Below are positions 45,152 to 52,896 of a stretch of DNA of 60,322 nt, piece after piece. Numbering within the stretch: position 1 is the stretch's first letter; each line of letters begins with the position of its first letter. The notes under the pieces were generated by a model. It was given only the letters and a program-made list of their open reading frames with translations, did no database searches and was not told the DNA's origin. Origin of the DNA: JAHEEL01 sp963715255 (GTDB lineage Bacteria; Actinomycetota; Acidimicrobiia; Spongiisociales; UBA5794); contig CAVQRN010000001.1 of the NCBI GenBank assembly GCA_963715255.1, forward strand, positions 1-60,322, in the 5' to 3' direction. The position numbers were made by a program, and so were the translations under genes.

Positions 45152-45685
45152 ATGTTCAAGATGAGCGCCCGGCTGCTCGCACTCCTCGCCGTAGTCCTGA
45201 TCGCCTCGTCATGCGTGGCGAGCGAGGAACGTTCGGGTCCTGGAGCCGACGGCGTCCCCGATGTTCTCGTAGCGTGCGCAGAGGATCACCCGGATTGTCA
45301 GGACACGCTTGCCACCAGCGGTTTGCCCACGGGCGGGAACGATCCACTTGCGCCATCGACCGAGCCTGACGATGGGTCGATAACGGGCGGCATGATCGCC
45401 GATGGCGGTCTCTCGGTATCTGACGCGATCGGATATGAAGGAGCGCAACCAGTTGCGGTTCACGGATATGTCGTACGTACGTCCGACGCAGCGCAGCTGT
45501 GCGAGGTGCTCGCCGAGTCGTATCCGCCCCAGTGCGGTGGTGCGAGCCTGGCTCTCGCCAACCCCGACGCAACCGACGGTCTGCCACTGGTTGAAGAGGG
45601 CGACGTGCAGTGGTCACCCGACATCGTCATCCTCATCGGAACAGTGACCGGCAACGAACTCACCATCGACACCACCTCCGCCTAG
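45152..45685 (+). CDS. Lipoprotein of unknown function
   Basis: 177 residues. Signal peptide LLALLAVVLIASSCVAS with a lipobox Cys at ~21, then a Gly/Asp/Thr-rich acidic mature part. Cys pairs (LVACAEDHPDC, QLCEVL...QCGG) may form disulfides. A repeat-like middle (ISVSDAIGYEGAQPVAVHGY) and a final beta segment (SPDIVILIGTVTGNELTIDT) suggest a small OB-like or beta-sandwich domain. No family recognised. ATG 45152; ATG 45161 is nearer to no better site. Enclosed by hairpin copies 2 and 3. Confidence 0.7.
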   Translation: MFKMSARLLALLAVVLIASSCVASEERSGPGADGVPDVLVACAEDHPDCQDTLATSGLPTGGNDPLAPSTEPDDGSITGGMIADGGLSVSDAIGYEGAQPVAVHGYVVRTSDAAQLCEVLAESYPPQCGGASLALANPDATDGLPLVEEGDVQWSPDIVILIGTVTGNELTIDTTSA

Positions 45686-45708
45686 ACGCCCGCATCGGCA
45701 CCTATCGC
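45686..45708 (+). repeat. Dispersed hairpin repeat, copy 3 (degenerate right arm)
   Basis: ACGCCCGCA, centre TCGGCACC, TATCGCTG; begins right after the lipoprotein stop. Centre and left arm are kept. Confidence 0.5.
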
Positions 45709-45721
45709 TGCCTCCATGCGG

Positions 45722-45901
45722 TCACTCTCGGCCACGTGACAGTGCTCTTCTCAACAGTCGGACCGGCAGAGAAACGATCCAGAGCAAGACCGAGAACACC
45801 ACGAACACAAGGGCGGCCTCCGGGAGAGCACCCGAGTACCACATGACCTTGCTCGCAGTGAAGTCGACAGTTTCGTCTGGCGTGCTGTCACCTTTGGTCA
45901 T
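45722..45901 (-). CDS. Small single-pass membrane protein
   Basis: 59 residues from ATG 45901. MTKGDSTPDETVDFTASKVM is a polar N terminus; LPEAALVFVVFSVLLWIVSL is one clear helix; RLLRRALSRGRE is a positively charged tail. The positive-inside rule places the C terminus in the cytosol. It is the only frame between hairpin copies 3 and 4, so it forms a one-gene unit. No family known. The ribosome site is weak. Confidence 0.5.
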   Translation of the reverse strand: MTKGDSTPDETVDFTASKVMWYSGALPEAALVFVVFSVLLWIVSLPVRLLRRALSRGRE

Positions 45902-45956
45902 AATCGCTCAACCGCCAGAATGTCTCGGTCGTCATGGTTCAAGACAGGCCGGCGTC

Positions 45957-45985
45957 ACCGCCCACAACGGCGCCTATGGGCGGCC
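45957..45985 (+). repeat. Dispersed hairpin repeat, copy 4
   Basis: CCGCCCACA, centre ACGGCGCC, TATGGGCGG; about 55 bp upstream of the small membrane-protein start on the other strand. Confidence 0.6.
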
Positions 45986-46262
45986 ACTCTGACCCGGCCT
46001 GGCGGCCCCCAGCACCGACTCGCTGTCGGAATGTGGCGACGTGTAGCTTCGGTGGTGGTACCCGAAAGCCCCGCAGTCGCCTCCCTGCGCTGCGGGTCTT
46101 TCGCCGTCTAGCGTCGGCGACTCGACCCCGACCCCAGGAAACGACCGGCCCGCAACCCGAGACATTGAGTGCAAAGGTCAATGTTGAGTCAACTGACCGT
46201 TGTTCTGCCGCTGTCGAGCGATACGTTTGCCACAGGCTTGCAGGACCGAGGAGGGTTCCATC

Positions 46263-46463
46263 TTGAGCAGCACACCGGACTATGTCACATGGCACGTACA
46301 AGATCGCACGCCGAGAGCCAATTCCCCTGACCGTGCCCGACACCGCCATGAGGGTGTGGCCGAATACTGGGTGTCCCCATACCGCAGTGAGCGAGGCGTG
46401 AGTATCAATTCGTACCCAGTCGCCATCTACCAAGAACTATCCGCTCATAGACCAGACCACTGA
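46263..46463 (+). CDS. Possible small soluble protein
   Basis: 66 residues from TTG 46263, seven bases after GAGGAGGG, a strong ribosome site. It is polar, with many His/Arg (TWHVQDRTPRANSPDRARHR) and a Tyr-rich end (SINSYPVAIYQEL). No domain recognised. It is the best frame in the 45986-46684 interval between hairpin copies; the remainder of that interval shows no gene. Confidence 0.4.
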   Translation: MSSTPDYVTWHVQDRTPRANSPDRARHRHEGVAEYWVSPYRSERGVSINSYPVAIYQELSAHRPDH

Positions 46464-46684
46464 GACCGGACTGGTATCCGTCGAGCGGCCGCAGTTGACC
46501 TGGTCACGAGCGACCACCCGACACGAATAGGGAGCGGCGCTGGACCTTTGGAAGTGCTCTCTGGGTTCACCGACGCTACGCCGCAAACAGAGACGCAGCG
46601 GATGACTTATTCAGCGCGTGGTTGCTCGCAGGGCGGACAGCGCCTGACCATCCCGGTCTCGATGGTGCGTCGTGCCAACTCCAA

Positions 46685-46699
46685 CCCGCCCATGTCGGC
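46685..46699 (+). repeat. Hairpin repeat copy 5, left half (split by IS30)
   Basis: CCCGCCCATGTCGGC; its right half is at 47918-47929. The IS30 element lies exactly between the halves. Confidence 0.65.
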
Positions 46700-47918
46700 T
46701 GTGATTTCAGGTGGTCGTTGCATCACCTTCTGGCGAGAGTTGTTGTCTCGTATGGAGGTGAGCGGTGAGGAGATTGTCGGAGTCGGAGAAGACTGAGCTG
46801 TGGGACCGGTTCGAATCCGGTGAGTCGTTGCGGTCGATCAGCCGCCAGTTGGGTCGGCCGCCGTCGACGATCCGGACTCATGTCGTGTCGGCGGGGTGGA
46901 AGCGGCCGGTCCCTGCTGGGGAGTGGTCGCCGAGGCGCCTGTCGTTCGCGGAGCGTGAGGAGATCTCACGTGCGATTGCTGCTGGCTCCTCGATGCGTCA
47001 CATTGCGCGGTGTCTGGGTCGGTCTGCATCGACGGTGTCTCGCGAGGTCGCTGCCAATGGCGGCCGCCTCGGGTATCGGGCGTCGGTGGCGCATGTGGCG
47101 TCGCGGCATCGAGCTCGCCGGCCGCAGCCAGCGAAGCTGGTCGTCAACGAGCGTCTGCGTGAGGTGGTTGAGGCCAAGCTCGATGAGTGGTGGTCGCCGA
47201 CGCAGATCTCGTCGTGGCTCGTTGAGGCATACCCTGGTGACGAGGAGATGCGGGTGTCACACGAGACGATCTACCAATCATTGTTCGTCCAGGGCAGAGG
47301 CGCACTGCGTAAGGAGTTGTGGCGTTGTCTGCGCACCGGTCGGGCGGTGCGACGACCCCAAGGCCGTGGAGCGTCGACGAAGGGCCAGATCCGTGACATG
47401 GTCATGATCTCGCAACGCCCCGCAGAGGTCGAGGACCGGGCCGTGCCCGGGCATTGGGAAGGCGACCTCATCATGGGCAAGAACCAGACAGCGATCGGGA
47501 CCTTGGTGGAGCGCTGGTCCCGCTACGTGATGCTGTTCCCCCTACCAGACGGCAAGAATGCCGAGGCCGTCCGGGTCGCGCTTGAAGCCACCGTCAAACG
47601 CCTCCCCACCCATCTGTGGGCGTCGTTGACATGGGACCAGGGCAAAGAGATGGCCCAACACGCCCAGTTCACGGTCGATACCGGCGTCCAGGTCTACTTC
47701 TGTGACCCGAAGAGTCCATGGCAACGCGGAAGCAACGAGAACACGAACGGCCTGTTGCGCCAATACTTCCCGAAGGGCACCGACCTCTCCGTCCACACCC
47801 AACACGATCTTGACGCCGCGGCGCATTCGCTCAACGGTCGGCCTCGACAAACACTCGGATGGATGACACCATCAGACAAACTCGCCGAAGCGTTGCAATG
47901 ATCACCTGAAACCGCAGC
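46698..47918 (+). mobile_element. IS30-family insertion sequence
   Basis: About 1.22 kb. Left terminus GGCTGTGATTTCAGG (46698 on) and right terminus, read in reverse, GCTGCGGTTTCAGG (47917 down) are inverted repeats extending over ~27 bp with few mismatches. One intact transposase gene. Inserted in the centre of a hairpin repeat; IS30 elements are known to favour palindromic targets. Remnants of relatives lie at 43123, 43900 and 55335. Confidence 0.85.
46765..47901 (+). CDS. IS30-family transposase
   Basis: 378 residues, apparently intact. Two N-terminal HTH units: SESEKTELWDRFESGESLRS (~5-24) and RLSFAEREEISRAIAAGSSM with IARCLGRSASTVSREVAANG (~58-97). The DDE core has the first Asp in GHWEGDLIMGKNQTA (~228), the second in LTWDQGKEMAQH (~288) and Glu in WQRGSNENTNGLLRQYFPKG (~318-337). 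The C terminus is LGWMTPSDKLAEALQ. GTG 46765 follows GAGGTGAG. An active element is plausible. Confidence 0.92.
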   Translation: MRRLSESEKTELWDRFESGESLRSISRQLGRPPSTIRTHVVSAGWKRPVPAGEWSPRRLSFAEREEISRAIAAGSSMRHIARCLGRSASTVSREVAANGGRLGYRASVAHVASRHRARRPQPAKLVVNERLREVVEAKLDEWWSPTQISSWLVEAYPGDEEMRVSHETIYQSLFVQGRGALRKELWRCLRTGRAVRRPQGRGASTKGQIRDMVMISQRPAEVEDRAVPGHWEGDLIMGKNQTAIGTLVERWSRYVMLFPLPDGKNAEAVRVALEATVKRLPTHLWASLTWDQGKEMAQHAQFTVDTGVQVYFCDPKSPWQRGSNENTNGLLRQYFPKGTDLSVHTQHDLDAAAHSLNGRPRQTLGWMTPSDKLAEALQ

Positions 47919-47929
47919 ACATATGGGCT
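47918..47929 (+). repeat. Hairpin repeat copy 5, right half
   Basis: ACATATGGGCTA, the right arm of the copy whose left half ends at 46699. Confidence 0.6.
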
Positions 47930-48029
47930 AGCCGCCCGACCGCACAGAACGCCGGGTAGACGCTCCTGACTGTTGTGCTTTCGATGGGGATAGATTCTCG
48001 GCTCCGAACTGTGGAAGGTAGGGGAACAC

Positions 48030-48230
48030 ATGGAGAGCGAGAGCAACAACGAAAGCCCGGACGATGGGAAGAAACGTCGCAAAGAAACCACGTATGGCGT
48101 GGCGACAGCACTCGGAGTTGGTGTCGGGGTCGCCCTGTATTCAGCTACCTCACTTCCCGACTGGCTTGCCGTGGGTATCGGAGTGGCTATCTGGGTGGGC
48201 GTAGTGATGGGGAGTCGATCCAAGGAATGA
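48030..48230 (+). CDS. Small membrane protein
   Basis: 66 residues from ATG 48030, preceded by AGGGGAA. A charged N terminus (ESESNNESPDDGKKRRKE) precedes two short Gly/Val-rich helices (VATALGVGVGVALYSATSLP and AVGIGVAIWVGVVMGSR) separated by a Pro-Asp turn. Sole gene between hairpin copies 5 and 6. No family recognised. Confidence 0.6.
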   Translation: MESESNNESPDDGKKRRKETTYGVATALGVGVGVALYSATSLPDWLAVGIGVAIWVGVVMGSRSKE

Positions 48231-48260
48231 CCCGCACATAGCGGCACCTATGGGCGGCGG
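48230..48260 (+). repeat. Dispersed hairpin repeat, copy 6
   Basis: CCGCACATA, centre GCGGCACC, TATGGGCGG; overlaps the stop of the small membrane-protein gene. Confidence 0.6.
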
Positions 48261-48277
48261 AGACGACCGGACTCTCG

Positions 48278-48336
48278 CCGCCCAACCGGGGCGTGCAACA
48301 CCACCCACATCATGGCACCCAGACGGATACGGACGG
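48278..48336. repeat. IS110-type non-coding end, copy 2
   Basis: Close match to 50177-50235 (shared ACCGGGGCGTGCAACACCA and CCACATCAT) and a weaker match to 18189-18245. No transposase is nearby. It lies between hairpin copy 6 and the nucleoside hydrolase. Confidence 0.45.
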
Positions 48337-48446
48337 CCAGCTTCTCGTAGTTTTCGATTCAGATTGGTGTCGGATTGCCCTAGACGGTTGACGCAGTGGG
48401 GAGGCACAATTTGCCTGACGTCGCTGCGCAACGCTCAGGAGTCCTG

Positions 48447-49901
48447 ATGCTGCATCCGTTCTCTCGTCCAACTCTGGCCGCCGCAATCGTAACCGCCGTG
48501 ATGGTGACTGGCTGCACCAGTAGCACCAATGACAGCGGAGAAACGACCGTCGCTCCCACGACGCCCGTCGAGCAGGCAACAACGACATCGGTGCCGCCCA
48601 CCACGGTTCCTGCTCCCGCCGCACTCCCCATTGTCATCGACACCGACGTCTCGCTCGACGACGCCATGGCGATCCCGTACCTGTTACGCCGACCCGATAT
48701 CGAGATCCTGGCCGTGACCGTCAGCGGCACCGGCGTCGCCTACTGCGAAGACGGCGTATCGATCGTGCTCGGTCTCCTCGCTGTGTCCGGCGCGGAAGCG
48801 GTGCCGGTTGCATGCGGGTCCGACATCCCGATAGACGGCTCGAACGCCTTCCCAGCCGGATGGCGCACCGGGATGAACGCTATGTCCACGTCGGGGATTC
48901 TGCCCCCGGGCGGAACGGCTGCCGCCGCGACCGCCGCCGACCTGATCGCCGAAGTCGCTCATGACTCGCCGGTTCCGCCGGTGATACTGCTCCTCGGGCC
49001 CCACACGAATCTGGCACAGGCGCTGCGCGATCACCCGGACCTCGAAGGGGATCTCGCGGGCATCTTCATGATGGGAGGGGCGTTGGACGCACTCGGCAAC
49101 ACGCTGGAGAACCCCAGCGCCGAATGGAATCTTTGGATCGATCCGGTTGCCGACGCTGAAGTATTCGCCACAGACCTGCCGATCTCGATCGTGCCGTTGG
49201 ACGCGACCAACCTCGTGCCGATGACGTCGTTCTTCGCCGACCAGCTTGCTGCCCATCTGACAACGCCGGAGGCTCAGGCTGTCTACGACCTGCTGATGCT
49301 CGACCCGACCTCACTCGAGAGCGGCTTCTCGTTCTGGGACCAACTCGCGGCAGTGGCGATGGTTGAACCCGCTGTCGCCGCCTGGCACGATCTCGACGTG
49401 ACCGTCCTTCAGGGCGGCGGCCCGGAGAGCGCAGGCACGCTGGCCGCCGGAATCGGGCGTCCGGCATCGGTGGCAATGGCTGCGGATCGCCGGGCGTTTG
49501 AAGCCGAGTACCTCACAACGCTCACCGGCGAAATTGTCGAAGCATCGGAATGGCGATCCGACGCGACGCTGACCATCTCCTCCGACGGTTGGGAATACGA
49601 CGGACCCGACACGGTTGCGCTGGGACCGCTCACGGTTGTCGTTGAGAATCACAGCGAACGCTCGATGGTCGCGGTTCACGGGTGGCTGATCGGTGAGGGC
49701 ACCTGGGAGGATCTCGAGGCATACACCAGTATTGAGCAACCTGAAGAGTTCTTGGAGGTTGGATCAATTGCATTTGTTGACCCACGCATCGAAGCGATCT
49801 GGACAATCGATTTCTCGGTCCCGGGCTTGAATGCCCTGGTGGGTCTGGATATGACGACCGAGCAGGTCGCGTGGCGGTTCCCCGTGATCGTGGAGGGGTG
49901 A
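48447..49901 (+). CDS. Lipoprotein nucleoside hydrolase-like protein
   Basis: 484 residues. Signal peptide with lipobox MVTGCTSST (Cys ~19), then a Thr/Pro-rich linker. The inosine-uridine hydrolase domain starts at PIVIDTDVSLDDAMAIPYLL (canonical DTDPGxDDA, Pro changed, metal-binding Asps kept). It continues with LLLGPHTNLAQALRDHPDLE, FMMGGALDALGNTLENPSAEWN-type metal/substrate contacts in shorter pieces, and SFWDQLAAVAMVEP with the closing Asp. A C-terminal ~100-residue beta domain (TVALGPLTVVVENHSE) is extra. ATG 48447 follows CAGGAGTC. Surface ribosidase role is inferred. Enclosed by hairpin copies 6 and 7. Confidence 0.82.
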   Translation: MLHPFSRPTLAAAIVTAVMVTGCTSSTNDSGETTVAPTTPVEQATTTSVPPTTVPAPAALPIVIDTDVSLDDAMAIPYLLRRPDIEILAVTVSGTGVAYCEDGVSIVLGLLAVSGAEAVPVACGSDIPIDGSNAFPAGWRTGMNAMSTSGILPPGGTAAAATAADLIAEVAHDSPVPPVILLLGPHTNLAQALRDHPDLEGDLAGIFMMGGALDALGNTLENPSAEWNLWIDPVADAEVFATDLPISIVPLDATNLVPMTSFFADQLAAHLTTPEAQAVYDLLMLDPTSLESGFSFWDQLAAVAMVEPAVAAWHDLDVTVLQGGGPESAGTLAAGIGRPASVAMAADRRAFEAEYLTTLTGEIVEASEWRSDATLTISSDGWEYDGPDTVALGPLTVVVENHSERSMVAVHGWLIGEGTWEDLEAYTSIEQPEEFLEVGSIAFVDPRIEAIWTIDFSVPGLNALVGLDMTTEQVAWRFPVIVEG

Positions 49902-50098
49902 TCGGCCCGACTCAGCAACGACTCGCCCGTGACGCTCGTTCGATCTGATCGCCCCTCATAGGCTGCGCCACCTCGGTCGTCGCCGCCCGAGCGGTTCGAC
50001 GCCGACGACGACGGGACAGCTCTGGGTCTGCGCCGCCTCGCTCGCCATGGCTGTTCGTCCAGAAGCCATTCGCTCCGCACCCAAGTGACTGACCACAA

Positions 50099-50125
50099 GC
50101 GCCCATATCGGCACATGTGGGCGGC
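50099..50125 (+). repeat. Dispersed hairpin repeat, copy 7
   Basis: GCGCCCATA, centre TCGGCACA, TGTGGGCGG. Confidence 0.6.
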
Positions 50126-50176
50126 CACCACCGTGATTCAGAAGAGGCTTCCCACACGGCTCAACCGGAGATACGA

Positions 50177-50235
50177 CGCCCGACCGGGGCGTGCAACACC
50201 AACCACATCATCCCTCCCAGCCGGATATGGGCGGC
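50177..50235. repeat. IS110-type non-coding end, copy 3
   Basis: Partner of 48278-48336; ends in CCGGATATGGGCGG, which itself resembles a hairpin right arm. The gap 49902-50265 contains no gene. Confidence 0.45.
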
Positions 50236-50265
50236 GAGAGCCGCTAGCGAGACAGACAGAAGGCT

Positions 50266-50787
50266 TCAGGCGGACCTTTGCCGAGCAGGTCCCGCGACGT
50301 GCAGGCGGAGGGCGAGTTCGGTGTCGTGCAGCTGCACGATGCGAGCCACAGAACGGGGAAGGAGCGCCATGACGCGGTCGATGGGAACTACTTCTGGCTC
50401 AGCGACGGTGACGCTGCGGCTCGCGAGTTCCACGACACCCTGACCGGCAGCCTGCAGATTGCGCAACCAGTCGACGCTCGTGCCGTAGGGCAGCGGGACG
50501 ATGATGGTGTCCTCCGATCGGTGAGCCATCAGGGGCGTCGCGTAGGCCTTCCCCGACCGTCTGCCGACGTGATGGAGCAGCGCGGCGTGCGCCGACCGCC
50601 CTGAAAAGAACCGAACCATCACCGGGTTGGTCACATACTTGTGGTAGCGCGTGAGCATGCCGATCGCCCGCGGGTTGCCGGAGCGAAACGCCCACATCAT
50701 CAGCACGCTCTCGACCAGCTCCTCCACTATGACTACACCGAGCACCACAGCGACTACCTTGGCCAGCACCTTGACGAGCCTGCGCAT
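50266..50787 (-). CDS. F420-dependent nitroreductase-family (Ddn-like) protein
   Basis: 173 residues from ATG 50787 (an ATG lies one codon earlier). An N-terminal hydrophobic helix (LAKVVAVVLGVVIVEELVES) suggests membrane association. The split-beta-barrel domain has TRYHKYVTNPVMVRFFSGRS, then LLHHVGRRSGKAYATPL (the family's RRSGK contact to the deazaflavin) and VPLPYGTSVDWLRNLQAAGQ. Family members reduce quinones or nitro-compounds with F420H2, a cofactor of actinobacteria. Reverse orientation to its flanking hairpins, copies 7 and 8. Confidence 0.85.
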   Translation of the reverse strand: MRRLVKVLAKVVAVVLGVVIVEELVESVLMMWAFRSGNPRAIGMLTRYHKYVTNPVMVRFFSGRSAHAALLHHVGRRSGKAYATPLMAHRSEDTIIVPLPYGTSVDWLRNLQAAGQGVVELASRSVTVAEPEVVPIDRVMALLPRSVARIVQLHDTELALRLHVAGPARQRSA

Positions 50788-50871
50788 CACGCACCCCCGG
50801 TTCTCTTCGGCCTGTCCCCACCTTCAGGCTACCTCGCGACCACTCCGCGAAGCAGAATCTGGCCGAACCGA

Positions 50872-50900
50872 ACCGCCCATATCGGCACATGTGGGCGGCG
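50872..50900 (+). repeat. Dispersed hairpin repeat, copy 8
   Basis: CCGCCCATA, centre TCGGCACA, TGTGGGCGG; between two minus-strand genes, in plus orientation. Confidence 0.65.
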
Positions 50901-50904
50901 GTTG

Positions 50905-51282
50905 CTACACCCAGTCGTCGTTTGGCGCGGTCTGTGTGGTTGGGGAGGCATCGCCAGTGTTCACCAATCCGGCAGGCTCCAACAAGAGCACCTCGCACTC
51001 AATATCGGCAACCGGACGATGCTCGACACCCCGAGGCACCACGAAGAACTCATCGGACCCCAACACAGCATCAGGCCGTCCCTTCATCTGGATCGTCATC
51101 CTCCCCGAGCGGACGAGGAAGAACTCATCGGTGTCCTCATGGACATGCCAGACGAACTCACCTTGAACCTTGACGACCTTGAGATGCATGTCGTTGATCT
51201 GCCCCACGATCTTGGGAGTCCAGTGTTCAGTGAATGCGTCGAACTTCTCGTTCAACCGTACGACGGTGTCGGGTGCAGCCAT
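50905..51282 (-). CDS. Cupin-domain protein
   Basis: 125 residues, a single small barrel. Metal ligands: FVWHVHEDTDEFFLV (HxH...E) and VPRGVEHRPVADIE (His). The start KFDAFTEHWTPKIVGQIND is typical of small stand-alone cupins. Possible dioxygenase, isomerase or binding protein; substrate unknown. ATG 51282 begins MAAPDTVVRLNEK. It ends 5 bp from hairpin copy 8 and starts ~30 bp from copy 9, a clean one-gene unit. Confidence 0.85.
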   Translation of the reverse strand: MAAPDTVVRLNEKFDAFTEHWTPKIVGQINDMHLKVVKVQGEFVWHVHEDTDEFFLVRSGRMTIQMKGRPDAVLGSDEFFVVPRGVEHRPVADIECEVLLLEPAGLVNTGDASPTTQTAPNDDWV

Positions 51283-51312
51283 ATCTCTCCCATCGAGTCA
51301 GCGGAACCGTAA

Positions 51313-51341
51313 CACCCGCCCATAGCGGCACCTACGGGTGG
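51313..51341 (+). repeat. Dispersed hairpin repeat, copy 9
   Basis: CCGCCCATA, centre GCGGCACC, TACGGGTGG. Confidence 0.65.
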
Positions 51342-51403
51342 ACGTCGGAGCACACATAGACGCACCCACCGACCAGGCGCAGCCGGAGGAAACGCACCTT
51401 CCC

Positions 51404-52030
51404 TCAGTTGCTCGGCGTATAGGTGCGCTTGACAGGCTGGCGGATCACCGTCTTCAGCTTCTCTGGTGCGATGCGGCGAGGATCCGAGAGGTATATCTCG
51501 TGGTGATGACCGTTCTCTGTGAGCCCGTGCTCGGGGAGGTACTCCCGGTGGAGACGTGCGATGGTCGGTGCCTCGTCGGCAAACGGACCGATGTGCATGA
51601 TCTGCACCGACAACCCCTCTGAAACCGTCTCCATGCGGAGTGATCGTCGGGGGTCCCCCAACTTGTCGGCGGACTTCGTCACTGCGGCTTGGAACATGTC
51701 TTCTGAAATCCAGTACGGGTGCATGATCATCGCTGTCCAAAGCCAAGCGTCCTTGTCATCCGTTGCGAACGCATCCATGTCTTCGGCCCACCACAGGCCC
51801 TCAAGTGGCATCACCGTGTAGTCCCTGCCGAGGTCGAGTTTCGAGGCGAACTTCACCGAATATGCCACGGAGTACAGCCATGACATCGCATCGGCGTAGT
51901 CACCCCCTGCTGGGCTGCCTGAGCCGTCAGTCATCACGAATTGCATTGCTGGCACTTCGACGAGGGAGAAGTCCTTCGCCGTTGGCTGGTACAGGTACCG
52001 GAGTGTCTTCTTGAAATCGACCTTCTCCAT
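51404..52030 (-). CDS. GyrI-like small-molecule-binding protein
   Basis: 208 residues of the GyrI-like/SHS2 ligand-binding type. N terminus EKVDFKKTLRYLYQPTAKDF, VEVPAMQFVMTDGSGSPAGG, then the tandem SHS2 pattern with MPLEGLWWAED and VQIMHIGPFADEAPTIARLH (conserved HIGP loop). The C-terminal GLTENGHHHEIYLSDPRRIA closes the second unit. Related proteins bind drugs or hydrolyse cyclopropanoids; no DNA-binding domain is present. ATG 52030 follows AGAAGGTC-like sequence. Between hairpin copies 9 and 10. Confidence 0.85.
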   Translation of the reverse strand: MEKVDFKKTLRYLYQPTAKDFSLVEVPAMQFVMTDGSGSPAGGDYADAMSWLYSVAYSVKFASKLDLGRDYTVMPLEGLWWAEDMDAFATDDKDAWLWTAMIMHPYWISEDMFQAAVTKSADKLGDPRRSLRMETVSEGLSVQIMHIGPFADEAPTIARLHREYLPEHGLTENGHHHEIYLSDPRRIAPEKLKTVIRQPVKRTYTPSN

Positions 52031-52067
52031 ACAGACAAGTCTCGTCCAAGTATCGAAAATACGGAAG

Positions 52068-52098
52068 ACCCGCCCATGTCGGCACCCACGGGCGGGTG
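52068..52098 (+). repeat. Dispersed hairpin repeat, copy 10
   Basis: CCGCCCATG, centre TCGGCACC, CACGGGCGG. The ninth-position G pairs with C, a compensated change. Confidence 0.65.
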
Positions 52099-52144
52099 AT
52101 TGGCCGTTCGGGCGTGGTTGTGGATGCGGGGGTACTCTCAGACG

Positions 52145-52798
52145 ATGAGCGCCAACGATCCCTATCGGCGGATTGCCAGTTTCTATGACTGGTTGATCGA
52201 ACCGATGCAGGTCGGAGTTCGTCGCGTCGCCCTTGACGTGGTTCCGCCACAGGCGGAGTGGCAGGTACTCGATGTCGGCTGTGGTACTGGGACCGGACTA
52301 GCTCGGTATGCCGAGGCTGGCTGCACCGTCACCGGCGTCGAAGTGTCGGCGGCAATGCTCGAGAGAGCCACCGCACGTCTAGGAGACGAGCCGGAGCTCC
52401 ACCTCACGGACGGTGAGACGCTGCCGTTCGATGACGACCGCTTTGATCTAGTGACGACATCGATGGTCCTCCACGAGGTTCCCGAAGACGCGAGGATGGC
52501 GTGGGTGAAAGAGATGGCTCGTGTCGCGAATCCGAATGGCTCACTGCTATTCATTGACTTCCGTTTCGGATCGTTGCGAGGATGGAAGGGCCGAATACGT
52601 CGCGCGTCGTCTGAGGTCATCGAGCGGTTGTCAGGCCACTTCGCGCAGTACAACACCTTCAAGGCCTCAGGCGGTGTCCCGGGCGTAATGGACGAAGCTG
52701 GCCTCGATATCGAACGCGAGAAGATCGTCGCCGGAGGAAACGTCGCCATATACGTCGTGGCACCAAACCGCAGCCTCCCCACCGACCCGAACCGCTGA
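52145..52798 (+). CDS. Class I SAM-dependent methyltransferase
   Basis: 217 residues from ATG 52145. SAM-binding motif I: WQVLDVGCGTGTGLARYAEA (~40-59); motif II: VTGVEVSAAMLERA; motif III: LPFDDDRFDLVTTSMVLHEV. The C-terminal part (ASGGVPGVMDEAGLDIEREK) resembles UbiE/phospholipid or small-molecule methyltransferases. The substrate is unknown. Oriented away from the GyrI-like gene and enclosed by hairpin copies 10 and 11. Confidence 0.88.
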   Translation: MSANDPYRRIASFYDWLIEPMQVGVRRVALDVVPPQAEWQVLDVGCGTGTGLARYAEAGCTVTGVEVSAAMLERATARLGDEPELHLTDGETLPFDDDRFDLVTTSMVLHEVPEDARMAWVKEMARVANPNGSLLFIDFRFGSLRGWKGRIRRASSEVIERLSGHFAQYNTFKASGGVPGVMDEAGLDIEREKIVAGGNVAIYVVAPNRSLPTDPNR

Positions 52799-52833
52799 AC
52801 AACGACGACCGAACCCTGCCGTGCGGACGCTCA

Positions 52834-52865
52834 ATCCACCCCTCTCGGCACCTCTGCCCGCCTGG
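52834..52865 (+). repeat. Dispersed hairpin repeat, copy 11 (degenerate)
   Basis: CCACCCCTC, centre TCGGCACC, TCTGCCCGC; centre intact, arms partly mismatched. Confidence 0.45.
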
Positions 52866-52896
52866 GCCAGCCGTGCACAGTGTCGACTATGGGTGG

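Noticed and set aside
43868..52098. CRISPR array
   Set aside because: Repeats are spaced by several hundred to 2000 bp with genes between them, not by uniform short spacers, and no cas genes are present.
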